This document shows, piece by piece, positions 4,920 to 11,519 of a stretch of DNA of 15,518 bases. The position numbers and the translations under genes are program-made. The DNA comes from JALOOE01 sp964423545 (GTDB lineage Bacteria; Chloroflexota; Anaerolineae; CG2-30-64-16): assembly GCA_964423545.1 (NCBI GenBank), contig CAYRFV010000120.1, positions 1 to 15,518 on the forward strand. Reading direction: 5' to 3'. Under the pieces are notes generated by a model. That model ran no database searches, was not told the DNA's origin, and worked only from the letters and a program-made list of their open reading frames with translations. The stretch's first letter is position 1, and every line of letters starts with the position of its first letter.

Positions 4920-7229
4920 CTACTTCTGCGGCGCAGCGTCCGCGTCGATCGCATACTGGGCAGGCGCCTTGCTGCGCAGCAGCGCCCAGACCATCGCACC
5001 GAGACAAGCTGCGATCAGCAGCCAACCGATGATGCCGATGTCCTGCTGCGCCACGACAATCGGGGCGATGATCAGGCTGATGAGGTTGATCACCTTGATC
5101 AGCGGGTTCAGCGCAGGGCCGGCCGTGTCCTTGAGCGGGTCGCCGACCGTATCGCCGACGACGCTTGCTTTGTGGGCATCGGAGCCCTTGCCGCCATAAT
5201 AGCCTTCTTCCACGAGCTTCTTGGCATTATCCCACGCACCGCCGGCGTTGGACATGAACACCGCCAGCAGTTGGCCGGAAAGGATCACGCCTGCCAGGAA
5301 GCCGCCCAACGCTTCGGCCTTGAGCGAAAAGCCGACGACGATCGGGATCAGGATGACAAGGATGCCGACAGGAGCCAACTCGCGCTGGGCTGCCTCGGTG
5401 GAGATGCCGACGGCCTGGCGATAGTCGGGCAACACCTTGCCCTCCCGCACGCCGGGCACGTCAAACTGCTTGCGCACCACCGCCACCATGCCGTTAGCCG
5501 CGCGCGCAACGGCCTTCACCAGCATGGAGCCGAAGAGCAGCGGGATGCCGCCGCCGATCAACAGGCCGATGAAGACGCGCGGATCAGCGATGTTAATGGC
5601 CGTAAGCGGCTCTTCGCCGAGCTCACGGAGCACGATGTTTATGTCGGTGATGAACGAACCGAACAGCGCCACCGCAGCGATCACAGCGGAGCCGATCGCA
5701 ACACCCTTGGTGATCGCCTTGGTCGTGTTGCCGACGGCGTCCAGATCGGTCATGATCTTGCGCGCCGACGCGGGCATCGAAGCCATCTCGCCGATGCCGT
5801 TGGCGTTATCCGAGATGGGACCGAAGGAGTCCATCGACACCAGGTTGCCGGCGTGGGTCAGCCAGCCGATGCCGATCAGCGCCACACCGTAGATGATGTA
5901 CTGCGCGCCCTGGGCGCTGTACACGATGACGGAAACCATGATCGCCGCAGCGATCAGGATGACCGACCAAAAGCTGGACTCGTACCCCTCGGCCAGGCCG
6001 CTCAGAATGGTGGTCGCCGGACCGAAGCGAGTGCTCTTGGCGATCTCCTGCACGGGCGGCTTGTCCGTGGCGGTGAAATGCGCGGTCACCCGGTTGACGA
6101 TGACATTGAAGATCACGCCGGCCGAAACCATGGCCGCGGGCTGCCACCACGAGCCCAGCACCATGGGATCGGCGCCATCCGCCAGCGCGGCCGCGTTCTG
6201 AGCCTGGACATAGACCAGGGCCAGCAGGAACGAAAGGCTGATGGTGATCACCGATGACACTTCGTAGGCGATCTCCATCGCATGCCAGGCGTTGCCCTTG
6301 GCCACCGTCCGTTCCCAAACAGGCACGGAGAAGGTGCCGATGATCGAGCTGATGACGCCGATGGCGCGCACAATCAACGGGAAGATGATCCAGTAGAGCT
6401 GACCGGTCAGCGCCACCAACGCCAGCCCCAGGATCAGCGCCGACACGATGGTGACCTCGTAGGACTCGAAAATGTCGGCTGCCATGCCGGCGCAGTCGCC
6501 GACGTTGTCGCCGACCTGATCTGCGATGACCGCTGCGTTTCGCGGATCATCCTCTTCCAGGTTCTCTTCGACTTTGCCCACCAGATCGGCGCCGACGTCA
6601 GCCGCTTTGGTGTAGATGCCGCCGCCCACGCGCATGAAGAGCGCCAGTAGCGTGCCGCCGAAACCGAAGCCCAACAATGCATCGGGCGCCGCCGCGCCGA
6701 AGATAATAAAAATAGTGGTGCCGCCCAGCAGCCCCAGGCCATCGGTCAACATCCCGGTGATCGTGCCGGAGCGATAAGCGATCCGCAAGGCATCACCGAG
6801 CGTGCGCATGGACGCGGAAGCGACTCGGATGTTGCCCTGCACCGCCATGCGCATGCCCAACTGGCCGACCAGGAGAGAGAAGGTGGCGCCGAGGATGAAG
6901 GCCGCTGCACGACCGAAGGCGATCACGATGCGAGCATTGTCGCCGTACATCATCTGCGCGGCCGGTGAAGGCGGTGCAATCCACACACTGAGAAAGAGCA
7001 CGACCGTCAGAATGACCACAAACGGCAGGATCGTTCGCAGCTGCTGGGTGAGGTACGCATCGGCGCCGTCCTTGATCGCGGTCCAGATGCGTATCATGGC
7101 CTCGGTCCCCTTGTCCTCCGCCATTACGTTACGGCGGAGCCACCAGGCATACAACAAACTGATGATGGCCACCACGAGCACGCCATAGATGGCGTAGGTC
7201 TCGAAGGGGGTCAGGTTCATCTGATACAT
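4920..7229 (-). CDS. hppA: Membrane-bound proton-pumping inorganic pyrophosphatase, K+-independent type
   Basis: This integral membrane enzyme couples hydrolysis of pyrophosphate to ion pumping out of the cytoplasm. The 769-residue length and many hydrophobic segments are typical. Pyrophosphate/Mg site motifs are present: D-x7-K-x-E at residues 211-221 (DVGADLVGKVE), DQVGDNVGDCAGMAADIFESYE near 237-258, SDNANGIGEM near 473-482, and the C-terminal GDTVGDPLKDTAGPALNPL. The diagnostic loop reads GNTTKAITKG (500-509). Lys504 and Thr507 replace the Ala/Gly of potassium-dependent enzymes, so it should be K+-independent, and that subfamily pumps protons. The start is ATG 7229, with GAAGGAGG about 12 bases upstream. 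A strong promoter lies about 210 bases upstream, and a terminator follows the gene. Confidence 0.97.
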   Translation of the reverse strand: MYQMNLTPFETYAIYGVLVVAIISLLYAWWLRRNVMAEDKGTEAMIRIWTAIKDGADAYLTQQLRTILPFVVILTVVLFLSVWIAPPSPAAQMMYGDNARIVIAFGRAAAFILGATFSLLVGQLGMRMAVQGNIRVASASMRTLGDALRIAYRSGTITGMLTDGLGLLGGTTIFIIFGAAAPDALLGFGFGGTLLALFMRVGGGIYTKAADVGADLVGKVEENLEEDDPRNAAVIADQVGDNVGDCAGMAADIFESYEVTIVSALILGLALVALTGQLYWIIFPLIVRAIGVISSIIGTFSVPVWERTVAKGNAWHAMEIAYEVSSVITISLSFLLALVYVQAQNAAALADGADPMVLGSWWQPAAMVSAGVIFNVIVNRVTAHFTATDKPPVQEIAKSTRFGPATTILSGLAEGYESSFWSVILIAAAIMVSVIVYSAQGAQYIIYGVALIGIGWLTHAGNLVSMDSFGPISDNANGIGEMASMPASARKIMTDLDAVGNTTKAITKGVAIGSAVIAAVALFGSFITDINIVLRELGEEPLTAINIADPRVFIGLLIGGGIPLLFGSMLVKAVARAANGMVAVVRKQFDVPGVREGKVLPDYRQAVGISTEAAQRELAPVGILVILIPIVVGFSLKAEALGGFLAGVILSGQLLAVFMSNAGGAWDNAKKLVEEGYYGGKGSDAHKASVVGDTVGDPLKDTAGPALNPLIKVINLISLIIAPIVVAQQDIGIIGWLLIAACLGAMVWALLRSKAPAQYAIDADAAPQK

Positions 7230-7434
7230 GAGCGTTCAGTTCCTCCTTCAAAGAGATGTCGCTGGGGATATCAGCAAACGAGCGACCTGGCGGCTTCCTG
7301 AGCCGGCCACAGGAAGCGCGCATCGGCCGCTTCGTCGGCATGCCTCAATGAGATAGCGGTAGGGGCGGAGCGGTACGCGTCGTGCGGGCGGACGCTCAGA
7401 AGCCTTTCCCAGACCCTATTTCGGGCCATAACGA
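7230..7434 (-). other. Long 5' leader of hppA (about 205 nt), no gene
   Basis: From the predicted start of transcription near 7434 to the ATG there is no convincing reading frame. The leader contains one clear hairpin: GCTTCCTG (minus strand, 7317-7310) pairs with CAGGAAGC (7300-7293) over a 9-base GC-rich loop. A strong Shine-Dalgarno (AAGGAGG) lies at 7249-7241. I could not match it to a known riboswitch class; in particular it does not look like a fluoride riboswitch. Confidence 0.4.
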
Positions 7435-7440
7435 GATGGC

Positions 7441-7469
7441 ATTCTAGCGGATCTGACGTGTGCTGTCAA
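7441..7469 (-). promoter_or_regulatory. hppA promoter
   Basis: On the minus strand TTGACA (7469-7464), a 17-base spacer and TAGAAT (7446-7441) make a near-consensus sigma-A promoter directed at hppA. It is back to back with, and about 80 bases from, the divergent rnd promoter. Confidence 0.85.
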
Positions 7470-7551
7470 ATCCTGACCGTACTTTCTGTAAGGTTGATCA
7501 CATATTTCCCACAAACAGTGTTTCTAGCGCGAGTTTCGATCCGTGTTGGCT

Positions 7552-7580
7552 TTGACAAGGTTGGCCAGCCGTAGGATAAT
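7552..7580 (+). promoter_or_regulatory. Promoter of the rnd-DUF951-MFS operon
   Basis: TTGACA (7552-7557), a 17-base spacer and GATAAT (7575-7580). It lies inside the longest open frame of rnd, so the GTG at 7543 and the ATG at 7579 cannot serve a transcript from here. The predicted start of transcription is near 7587, about 13 bases before the ATG at 7600. Confidence 0.8.
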
Positions 7581-7599
7581 GCCTGCCGGGAAAACTGAC

Positions 7600-8787
7600 A
7601 TGTCACCAACGGCTTCTATTGAGCAGCATCAGGCGCAGCAGCATAGGGCGATGCGGCAGTTGCCAGCGCCGGTGCTGGTGGATACACCTGCCGCGTTCGC
7701 GACGCTGTTGCATGCGCTCGATAGCGAGACGCGATTGGCCCTCGATACGGAGTCCGACAGTCTCTACCGTTACTTCTACAAGGTGCGGCTGATCCAGATC
7801 AGCACCGCCTCCACGGACTACCTGGTAGATCCGGTGCGGCTGCACGACCTCCAGCCGCTGCAGCGCCTCCTGGCCGATCCGGCAATCGAGAAGGTGTTCC
7901 ACGCCTCAGAGAACGACATCATCCTCCTCAAGCGCGATTTCGGGTTCAGCTTCGAGAATATCTTCGATACCATGTTGGCGGCGCGCATCCTGGGCCGGCG
8001 CGGCGTCGGATTGGCCGCGCTGCTGCGAGAGCATTTCGGCATCGAGCTCGACAAGCGTGTGCAACTGACCGATTGGGGGAGGAGACCGCTCACGGAGCAG
8101 CAGCTCAGCTACGCCCGTCTCGACAGCCATTATCTGTTGCCGCTGCGCGACCTGCTGGCTGATGAGCTGCACAGGATGCGGCGTTGGCGCGAGGCGCAGG
8201 AAGCTTTTGCCGATCTACCCGACCTGGTGTACGTGGAGAAGCCTTTCGACCCCGATGGCTTCTGGCGCAGCAAAGAAGTGCGCGATCTCCGTCCGGTCGA
8301 GATCGCCATCTTTCGCGAGCTGTACCTTTGGCGCGAGCAACAGGCACGCGCGCTGGACCAGCCGCCGTTCAAAGTGCTGACCGATCAGGCATTGCTTCAG
8401 TTGAGCCTGGAACAGCCGAGGAGCCTGGGGCACTTGCCGCTGAAGCCGCATCTTGCGACCCGCTTCGGCCCTGGCATCCTGGAGGCGATCGCGCGCGGCC
8501 AGGTGGCGCCCGCGCCTCAGCCGCCGACGCGTCGCACGAACGGCGAGGGCCGGCCCGATCCGGCCATCACGGCGCGCTATGATCGGCTGCGCGACTGGCG
8601 GGCCAAACGCGCTGCCGAGCGCGGGGTAGACCTGGATGTAATCCTGAACAACGAGACGTTGATGGCGGTGGCGCGCGCCTGTCCCACCGACCTCGATGCA
8701 TTGGCAGCGCTGGGACTCCTCCGTTCCTGGAAGCTGGCCGAATACGGCCCCGAGCTTATCGAAATCGCGGCCGCGCGCGGCGGCTGA
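7600..8787 (+). CDS. rnd: Ribonuclease D (DEDDy 3'-5' exonuclease with HRDC domain)
   Basis: RNase D trims the 3' ends of tRNA and other stable RNA precursors. The 395-residue product has all exonuclease motifs. Exo I is ALDTES (Asp49, Glu51), Exo II is HASENDIILL (Asp106), and Exo III is YARLD (Tyr171, Asp175), making it the DEDDy class. A C-terminal HRDC nucleic-acid-binding domain begins near RYDRLRDWRAKRAAERG. Size is close to E. coli RNase D (about 375 residues). I chose ATG 7600 because the promoter -10 covers the earlier candidates at 7543 and 7579. No clear Shine-Dalgarno precedes it, so initiation may be near-leaderless. The DUF951 gene follows after 15 bases, suggesting an operon. 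Confidence 0.94.
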   Translation: MSPTASIEQHQAQQHRAMRQLPAPVLVDTPAAFATLLHALDSETRLALDTESDSLYRYFYKVRLIQISTASTDYLVDPVRLHDLQPLQRLLADPAIEKVFHASENDIILLKRDFGFSFENIFDTMLAARILGRRGVGLAALLREHFGIELDKRVQLTDWGRRPLTEQQLSYARLDSHYLLPLRDLLADELHRMRRWREAQEAFADLPDLVYVEKPFDPDGFWRSKEVRDLRPVEIAIFRELYLWREQQARALDQPPFKVLTDQALLQLSLEQPRSLGHLPLKPHLATRFGPGILEAIARGQVAPAPQPPTRRTNGEGRPDPAITARYDRLRDWRAKRAAERGVDLDVILNNETLMAVARACPTDLDALAALGLLRSWKLAEYGPELIEIAAARGG

Positions 8788-8802
8788 ACGGCTTGGGCGA
8801 GC

Positions 8803-9018
8803 ATGTACGACGACATCTGTCTCGGCGATGTGGTGCGAATGCGGAAGATGCATCCGTGCGGCGGCAATGAGTGGGATGTCGTGCGGCTGGGCGCCGATAT
8901 CGGCATTCGCTGTCGCAAGTGCAACCGGCGCGTGCTGCTGCCACGCAGCCAGTTCGTGCGCCAGGTCAAGACCCTGGTGCAACGCGGCGAGTTTCAGGCG
9001 AGACAGTCGGATCAATAG
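8803..9018 (+). CDS. DUF951 family small protein (YyzM-like)
   Basis: A 71-residue protein matching the DUF951 pattern known from Firmicutes and Chloroflexota: YDDICLGDVVRMRKMHPCGGNEW, then LGADIGIRC and CxxC, then VLLPRSQF. Cys19, Cys37 and Cys40 (with His17 nearby) could form a small zinc site, but this is inference. The N-terminal half looks like a small beta-barrel with many basic residues, so nucleic-acid or ribosome binding is conceivable but unproven. The function is unknown. It begins 15 bases after rnd and ends 37 bases before the MFS gene on the same strand. Start ATG 8803 gives the family-typical N terminus. Confidence 0.9.
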   Translation: MYDDICLGDVVRMRKMHPCGGNEWDVVRLGADIGIRCRKCNRRVLLPRSQFVRQVKTLVQRGEFQARQSDQ

Positions 9019-9055
9019 CCGGCAGCCGCATCTTCACCGCGCCGCCAGGGTCAGC

Positions 9056-10420
9056 ATGCTACAGACACCCGACCGGGGGTTTCGCCCCGTCCTCGCAAAT
9101 CGGCACTTCCGGTCGCTCTGGGGGGCGCAGTGGCTCGCGCTGATTGCTCAGAACGCCATCAACTTCGTACAACTGATCCTTGTTGAGCAGCTCACGGGCT
9201 CGGCAATTCATATGGGCATCTCCGTCGTCGCCTTTACCTTGCCCGGTGTGATATTCAGCCCCGTTGCCGGTGTGGTGGCGGACCGTGTCCCCAAGAAATG
9301 GGTCATGATGGCCGCCAACTTCTTCCGTATGCTGATCGGTCTGGGCTACCTGGTCGTTCTTGTGGCCGTCAAAGGCCCCTGGCGGCTGGCGCCGATCTAT
9401 GCCCTGACCTTCGCGATGTCGGCGCTGAGCCAGTTCTTTGCGCCTGCCGAAGCCGCCATGATCCCGTTGCTGGTGGGGGAGAGGCGCCTGATTGCCGCCA
9501 ACTCACTCTTCTCCCTGACCATCGTGCTGTCACAACTGATCGGCCTGGTCTTTCTGGGCCCACTCATGGTCAAGCTGCTCAGGCCGGGAGGTGGAGTCGC
9601 TGTCGTGAGCCTGATGTACCTGGCTGCCACGCTGCTCATTGCACTCCTGCCGAGCGACCGGGATCAGCTCCGTCCGCGCGCGGCTGCGCCTTCTCCCTGG
9701 CGCCCGATGTGGACTGAGTTCAAAGAGGGGTGGGCGTTCGTGTCCACTCAGCCGGCAATCAAGGCGGCCATTGCGCAACTGGTCACGGTGATGACCCTGG
9801 TAATGATCATGGCGATGCTCATGCCGGGCTACGCCGCGCGCGTGCTCGGCATGCCGACCGAAGATGTGGTCGTGGTGTTCGCCCCCGTTGGCATTGGAAT
9901 GCTCATCGCGACCGGCGTTGTGGGGCGCTGGGGCGGTCTCCTGCATCGCATCGGCTTCGAGTACCTCGGACTGTCCATCACGGGACTGGCTTTCGTGGTT
10001 ATGGGCGTATTGAGCCTGGGCTCTCCTCGGTTGCCGCACCCGCTTCTCGGCAGGGCGCCCACCGCGAGCCTCAATCTGACCATCACAACGATGCTCCTGG
10101 CGACCGTGATCGGCGCCTGCGTCGCCGCGACCAACATCCTGGCGCAGACGAGGGTGCAGGAGGAATCCCCCGCTTACATCCGCGGCCGGGTGCTCTCCGT
10201 GCAGTTCATGCTCACGAACCTGGTGGGCATCGCGCCGATTCTGGTATTGGGCCGGCTGGCCGACCTGTTCGGCATCCCGCGTGTGCTGCAGGTCGTCGGG
10301 GTTGGCACGACGTTGCTCATGGCGCTCAGCTTCACACTCGCCGGCCCGCTCGCCCGTCCTGCATGGCTGTCTCGCCGTAACGATCGACGCCGCGGCGTCG
10401 ATGGGCAATCCGGCCCCTGA
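9056..10420 (+). CDS. Major facilitator superfamily exporter (EntS-like MFS)
   Basis: A 454-residue membrane transporter with about 12 hydrophobic segments. The N terminus (FRPVLANRHFRSLWGAQWLA) and the loop GVVADRVPKKWVMMAANFFRM, between helices 2 and 3, carry the MFS signature with basic residues. The relatives I recall are drug/siderophore-type exporters of the EntS group, often annotated as multidrug or macrolide efflux. The substrate is unknown. The start is ATG 9056, with AGGGTC about 5-6 bases upstream; the frame is open much further upstream, but that part overlaps rnd and the DUF951 gene and is not real. It probably shares a transcript with rnd. The C-terminal tail after the last helix is rich in Arg and Asp. 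Confidence 0.88.
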   Translation: MLQTPDRGFRPVLANRHFRSLWGAQWLALIAQNAINFVQLILVEQLTGSAIHMGISVVAFTLPGVIFSPVAGVVADRVPKKWVMMAANFFRMLIGLGYLVVLVAVKGPWRLAPIYALTFAMSALSQFFAPAEAAMIPLLVGERRLIAANSLFSLTIVLSQLIGLVFLGPLMVKLLRPGGGVAVVSLMYLAATLLIALLPSDRDQLRPRAAAPSPWRPMWTEFKEGWAFVSTQPAIKAAIAQLVTVMTLVMIMAMLMPGYAARVLGMPTEDVVVVFAPVGIGMLIATGVVGRWGGLLHRIGFEYLGLSITGLAFVVMGVLSLGSPRLPHPLLGRAPTASLNLTITTMLLATVIGACVAATNILAQTRVQEESPAYIRGRVLSVQFMLTNLVGIAPILVLGRLADLFGIPRVLQVVGVGTTLLMALSFTLAGPLARPAWLSRRNDRRRGVDGQSGP

Positions 10421-10421
10421 T

Positions 10422-10451
10422 TTGACAGGGCTTACTCGTCATGCGTATAAT
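10422..10451 (+). promoter_or_regulatory. Promoter of the rpmH-rnpA-yidD-yidC-jag operon
   Basis: TTGACA (10422-10427), an 18-base spacer and TATAAT (10446-10451), beginning 2 bases after the MFS stop codon. Both hexamers are exact consensus. Transcription should start near 10458, just before a terminator-like hairpin, leaving a leader of about 134 bases before rpmH. Confidence 0.88.
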
Positions 10452-10462
10452 ATGTAAGATTT

Positions 10463-10500
10463 GGCGGGTGAGACCTGCTTGTCTGTCTCGCCTGCTTTTT
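10463..10500 (+). terminator. Terminator-like hairpin in the rpmH leader (possible attenuator)
   Basis: GGCGGGTGAGAC (10463-10474) pairs with GTCTCGCCTGCT (10485-10496), 12 pairs with three G-U wobbles, over a 10-base loop. A five-T run (10496-10500) follows. It has the form of an intrinsic terminator but lies downstream of the strong rpmH promoter. It could end readthrough from the MFS gene, attenuate rpmH operon transcription, or both. Confidence 0.65.
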
Positions 10501-10591
10501 GTGTCTCTAAGAAACGTTCGATGGCCAAGCAGCTGGCCAGGGCCGGCGATGGCCATTGCGCGATCCGCAAGCACTTGAGGAGTACGGTTTC
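10501..10591 (+). other. Distal rpmH leader with three self-complementary TGGCCA copies
   Basis: After the hairpin the leader carries TGGCCA at 10522, 10534 and 10550. Each is self-complementary, so any two can pair (for example 10522-10527 with 10534-10539 over a 6-base loop), which allows alternative folds. A strong Shine-Dalgarno (TTGAGGAG, 10575-10582) lies 9 bases before the rpmH ATG. No convincing gene is seen here. Confidence 0.4.
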
Positions 10592-10732
10592 ATGGCAACG
10601 AAACGCACCTATCAGCCGAAGAGCCGGCGGCGCATGCGCGTACACGGCTTTTTCGCTCGGATGAGCACGACGGGCGGACGCAACGTGCTCAAGGCTCGTC
10701 GCGCCCGCGGCCGCAAGCGACTGACTGTCTGA
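10592..10732 (+). CDS. rpmH: 50S ribosomal protein L34
   Basis: L34 is a small, very basic protein of the large ribosomal subunit that contacts 23S rRNA. This 46-residue product has the invariant pattern: KRTYQPKSRRRMRVHGFFAR, then MSTTGGRNVL, then a basic tail ending GRKRLTV. The usual length is 44-47. The start ATG 10592 has TTGAGGAG 9 bases upstream. It is the first gene of the classic rpmH-rnpA-yidD-yidC-jag cluster, with rnpA following after 72 bases. Its leader holds a terminator-like hairpin that could modulate expression of the whole operon. Confidence 0.97.
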   Translation: MATKRTYQPKSRRRMRVHGFFARMSTTGGRNVLKARRARGRKRLTV

Positions 10733-10804
10733 TGATCCGAGCGCGAGGATCGCAGGCATAGTGCCCGGGAACGCGCACAATGCTCAATCGTCGCCGGGGC
10801 CCAG

Positions 10805-11230
10805 GTGAAACGCCGGTATCGTCTGGCAGACCGAGAGCGATTCCGGGAGGTGCGGCAGCGAGGAGCCAGCCATGCACATCCGCTTCTGGCGTTGTGCGTG
10901 CTTCGCAATGACGAGCCATTCAGTCGGTGTGGCTTCACGGTGAGCCGGCGATTGGGCAAGGCAGTGCAGCGGAACCGTGCGCGGCGGCGGATGTCCGAGG
11001 CGGTACGCCTGGTGTGGGACATGGTCGAGCCGGGTTGGGATATGGTGTGGGTGGCCCGCCCATCGCTCGGAGCTGCAACTTTCTCCGAGATTCAAGAAGC
11101 GTGCATCCGTCTGCTGCGTCGGGCCCGCATCTTGCGGGCCGGAGAGGTCGATCGGCCGGACTCTGTGCCGGCCGCCGCAACGGCGACCGACCGATGTGCC
11201 GTGTGCGAGCGAACATGCGGTGATCAATGA
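10805..11230 (+). CDS. rnpA: Ribonuclease P protein component
   Basis: RnpA is the protein cofactor of RNase P, which matures tRNA 5' ends together with the catalytic RNA. The 141-residue product begins MKRRYRLADRERFREV, the normal start of the family. It carries the RNR motif in KAVQRNRARRRMSEAVR (residues 52-68), which binds the RNA. The start is GTG 10805, with only a weak GGGG upstream. The last 30 residues extend beyond the usual 110-120 and include Cys131-x2-Cys134 and Cys138, which is unusual. Its TGA overlaps the ATG of yidD (ATGA), so the two are translationally coupled. Confidence 0.95.
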   Translation: MKRRYRLADRERFREVRQRGASHAHPLLALCVLRNDEPFSRCGFTVSRRLGKAVQRNRARRRMSEAVRLVWDMVEPGWDMVWVARPSLGAATFSEIQEACIRLLRRARILRAGEVDRPDSVPAAATATDRCAVCERTCGDQ

Positions 11231-11436
11231 AGCGGATCGTCCTGGCGCTCATTCGGTTCTACCAGAAATGGATTTCGCCTGGCTTGCCGTCAGCATGCCG
11301 GTTCTATCCCAGTTGTTCGGAGTACACGTTCCAGGCGATCGAGAAACACGGCGTGCTCAAAGGCGGCTGGCTGGGCGTGCGTCGCATTGGCCGCTGTCAT
11401 CCGTTTCATCCTGGCGGTTTCGATCCCGTACCTTGA
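11227..11436 (+). CDS. yidD: Membrane protein insertion efficiency factor YidD
   Basis: YidD is a small inner-membrane-associated protein that improves YidC-dependent membrane protein insertion. The 69-residue product shows the full pattern: LIRFYQKWISP at residues about 8-18, then CRFYPSCSEYTFQAIEKHG, then GGWLGVRRIGRCHPFHPGG and the C-terminal FDPVP. The three conserved cysteines are present. Start ATG 11227 overlaps the rnpA stop by 4 bases. The next gene, yidC, encodes its partner. Confidence 0.97.
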   Translation: MKRIVLALIRFYQKWISPGLPSACRFYPSCSEYTFQAIEKHGVLKGGWLGVRRIGRCHPFHPGGFDPVP

Positions 11437-11519
11437 GGCGTTGCAGGGTGCAGGTTCTCGGGTAAGCCTATTCCCTCACGCCGCAACCTGTAACCTGGCG
11501 TCAAGGAGTTTCGAGTAGC

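Noticed and set aside
4851..6257. 468-codon open frame on the plus strand opposite hppA
   Set aside because: It is antisense to the well-conserved hppA gene, rich in His/Asp/Arg as expected of a GC-rich shadow frame, and has no recognisable domain.
7433..7470. GAGATGGCATTC on the plus strand, reminiscent of the 5' part of a fluoride riboswitch
   Set aside because: It lies over the hppA promoter on the opposite strand, the pairing partners and pseudoknot bases are missing, and it does not lead a gene in the right place.
8696..9055. Upstream extension of the MFS open frame
   Set aside because: It overlaps rnd and the DUF951 gene in another frame; the MFS fold starts at ATG 9056.
9530..10408. 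292-codon open frame opposite the MFS gene
   Set aside because: It is antisense to membrane helices, giving His/Arg/Gln-rich nonsense; no motif.
10446..10457. ATG-TAA minimal start-stop next to the rpmH -10 box
   Set aside because: It lies at or before the predicted start of transcription and is likely chance.
11437..11519. Spacer between yidD and yidC with repeated GCAGGTT/AACCTG as a regulatory hairpin
   Set aside because: The complementary arms are short and far apart, with no T run; no convincing structure.
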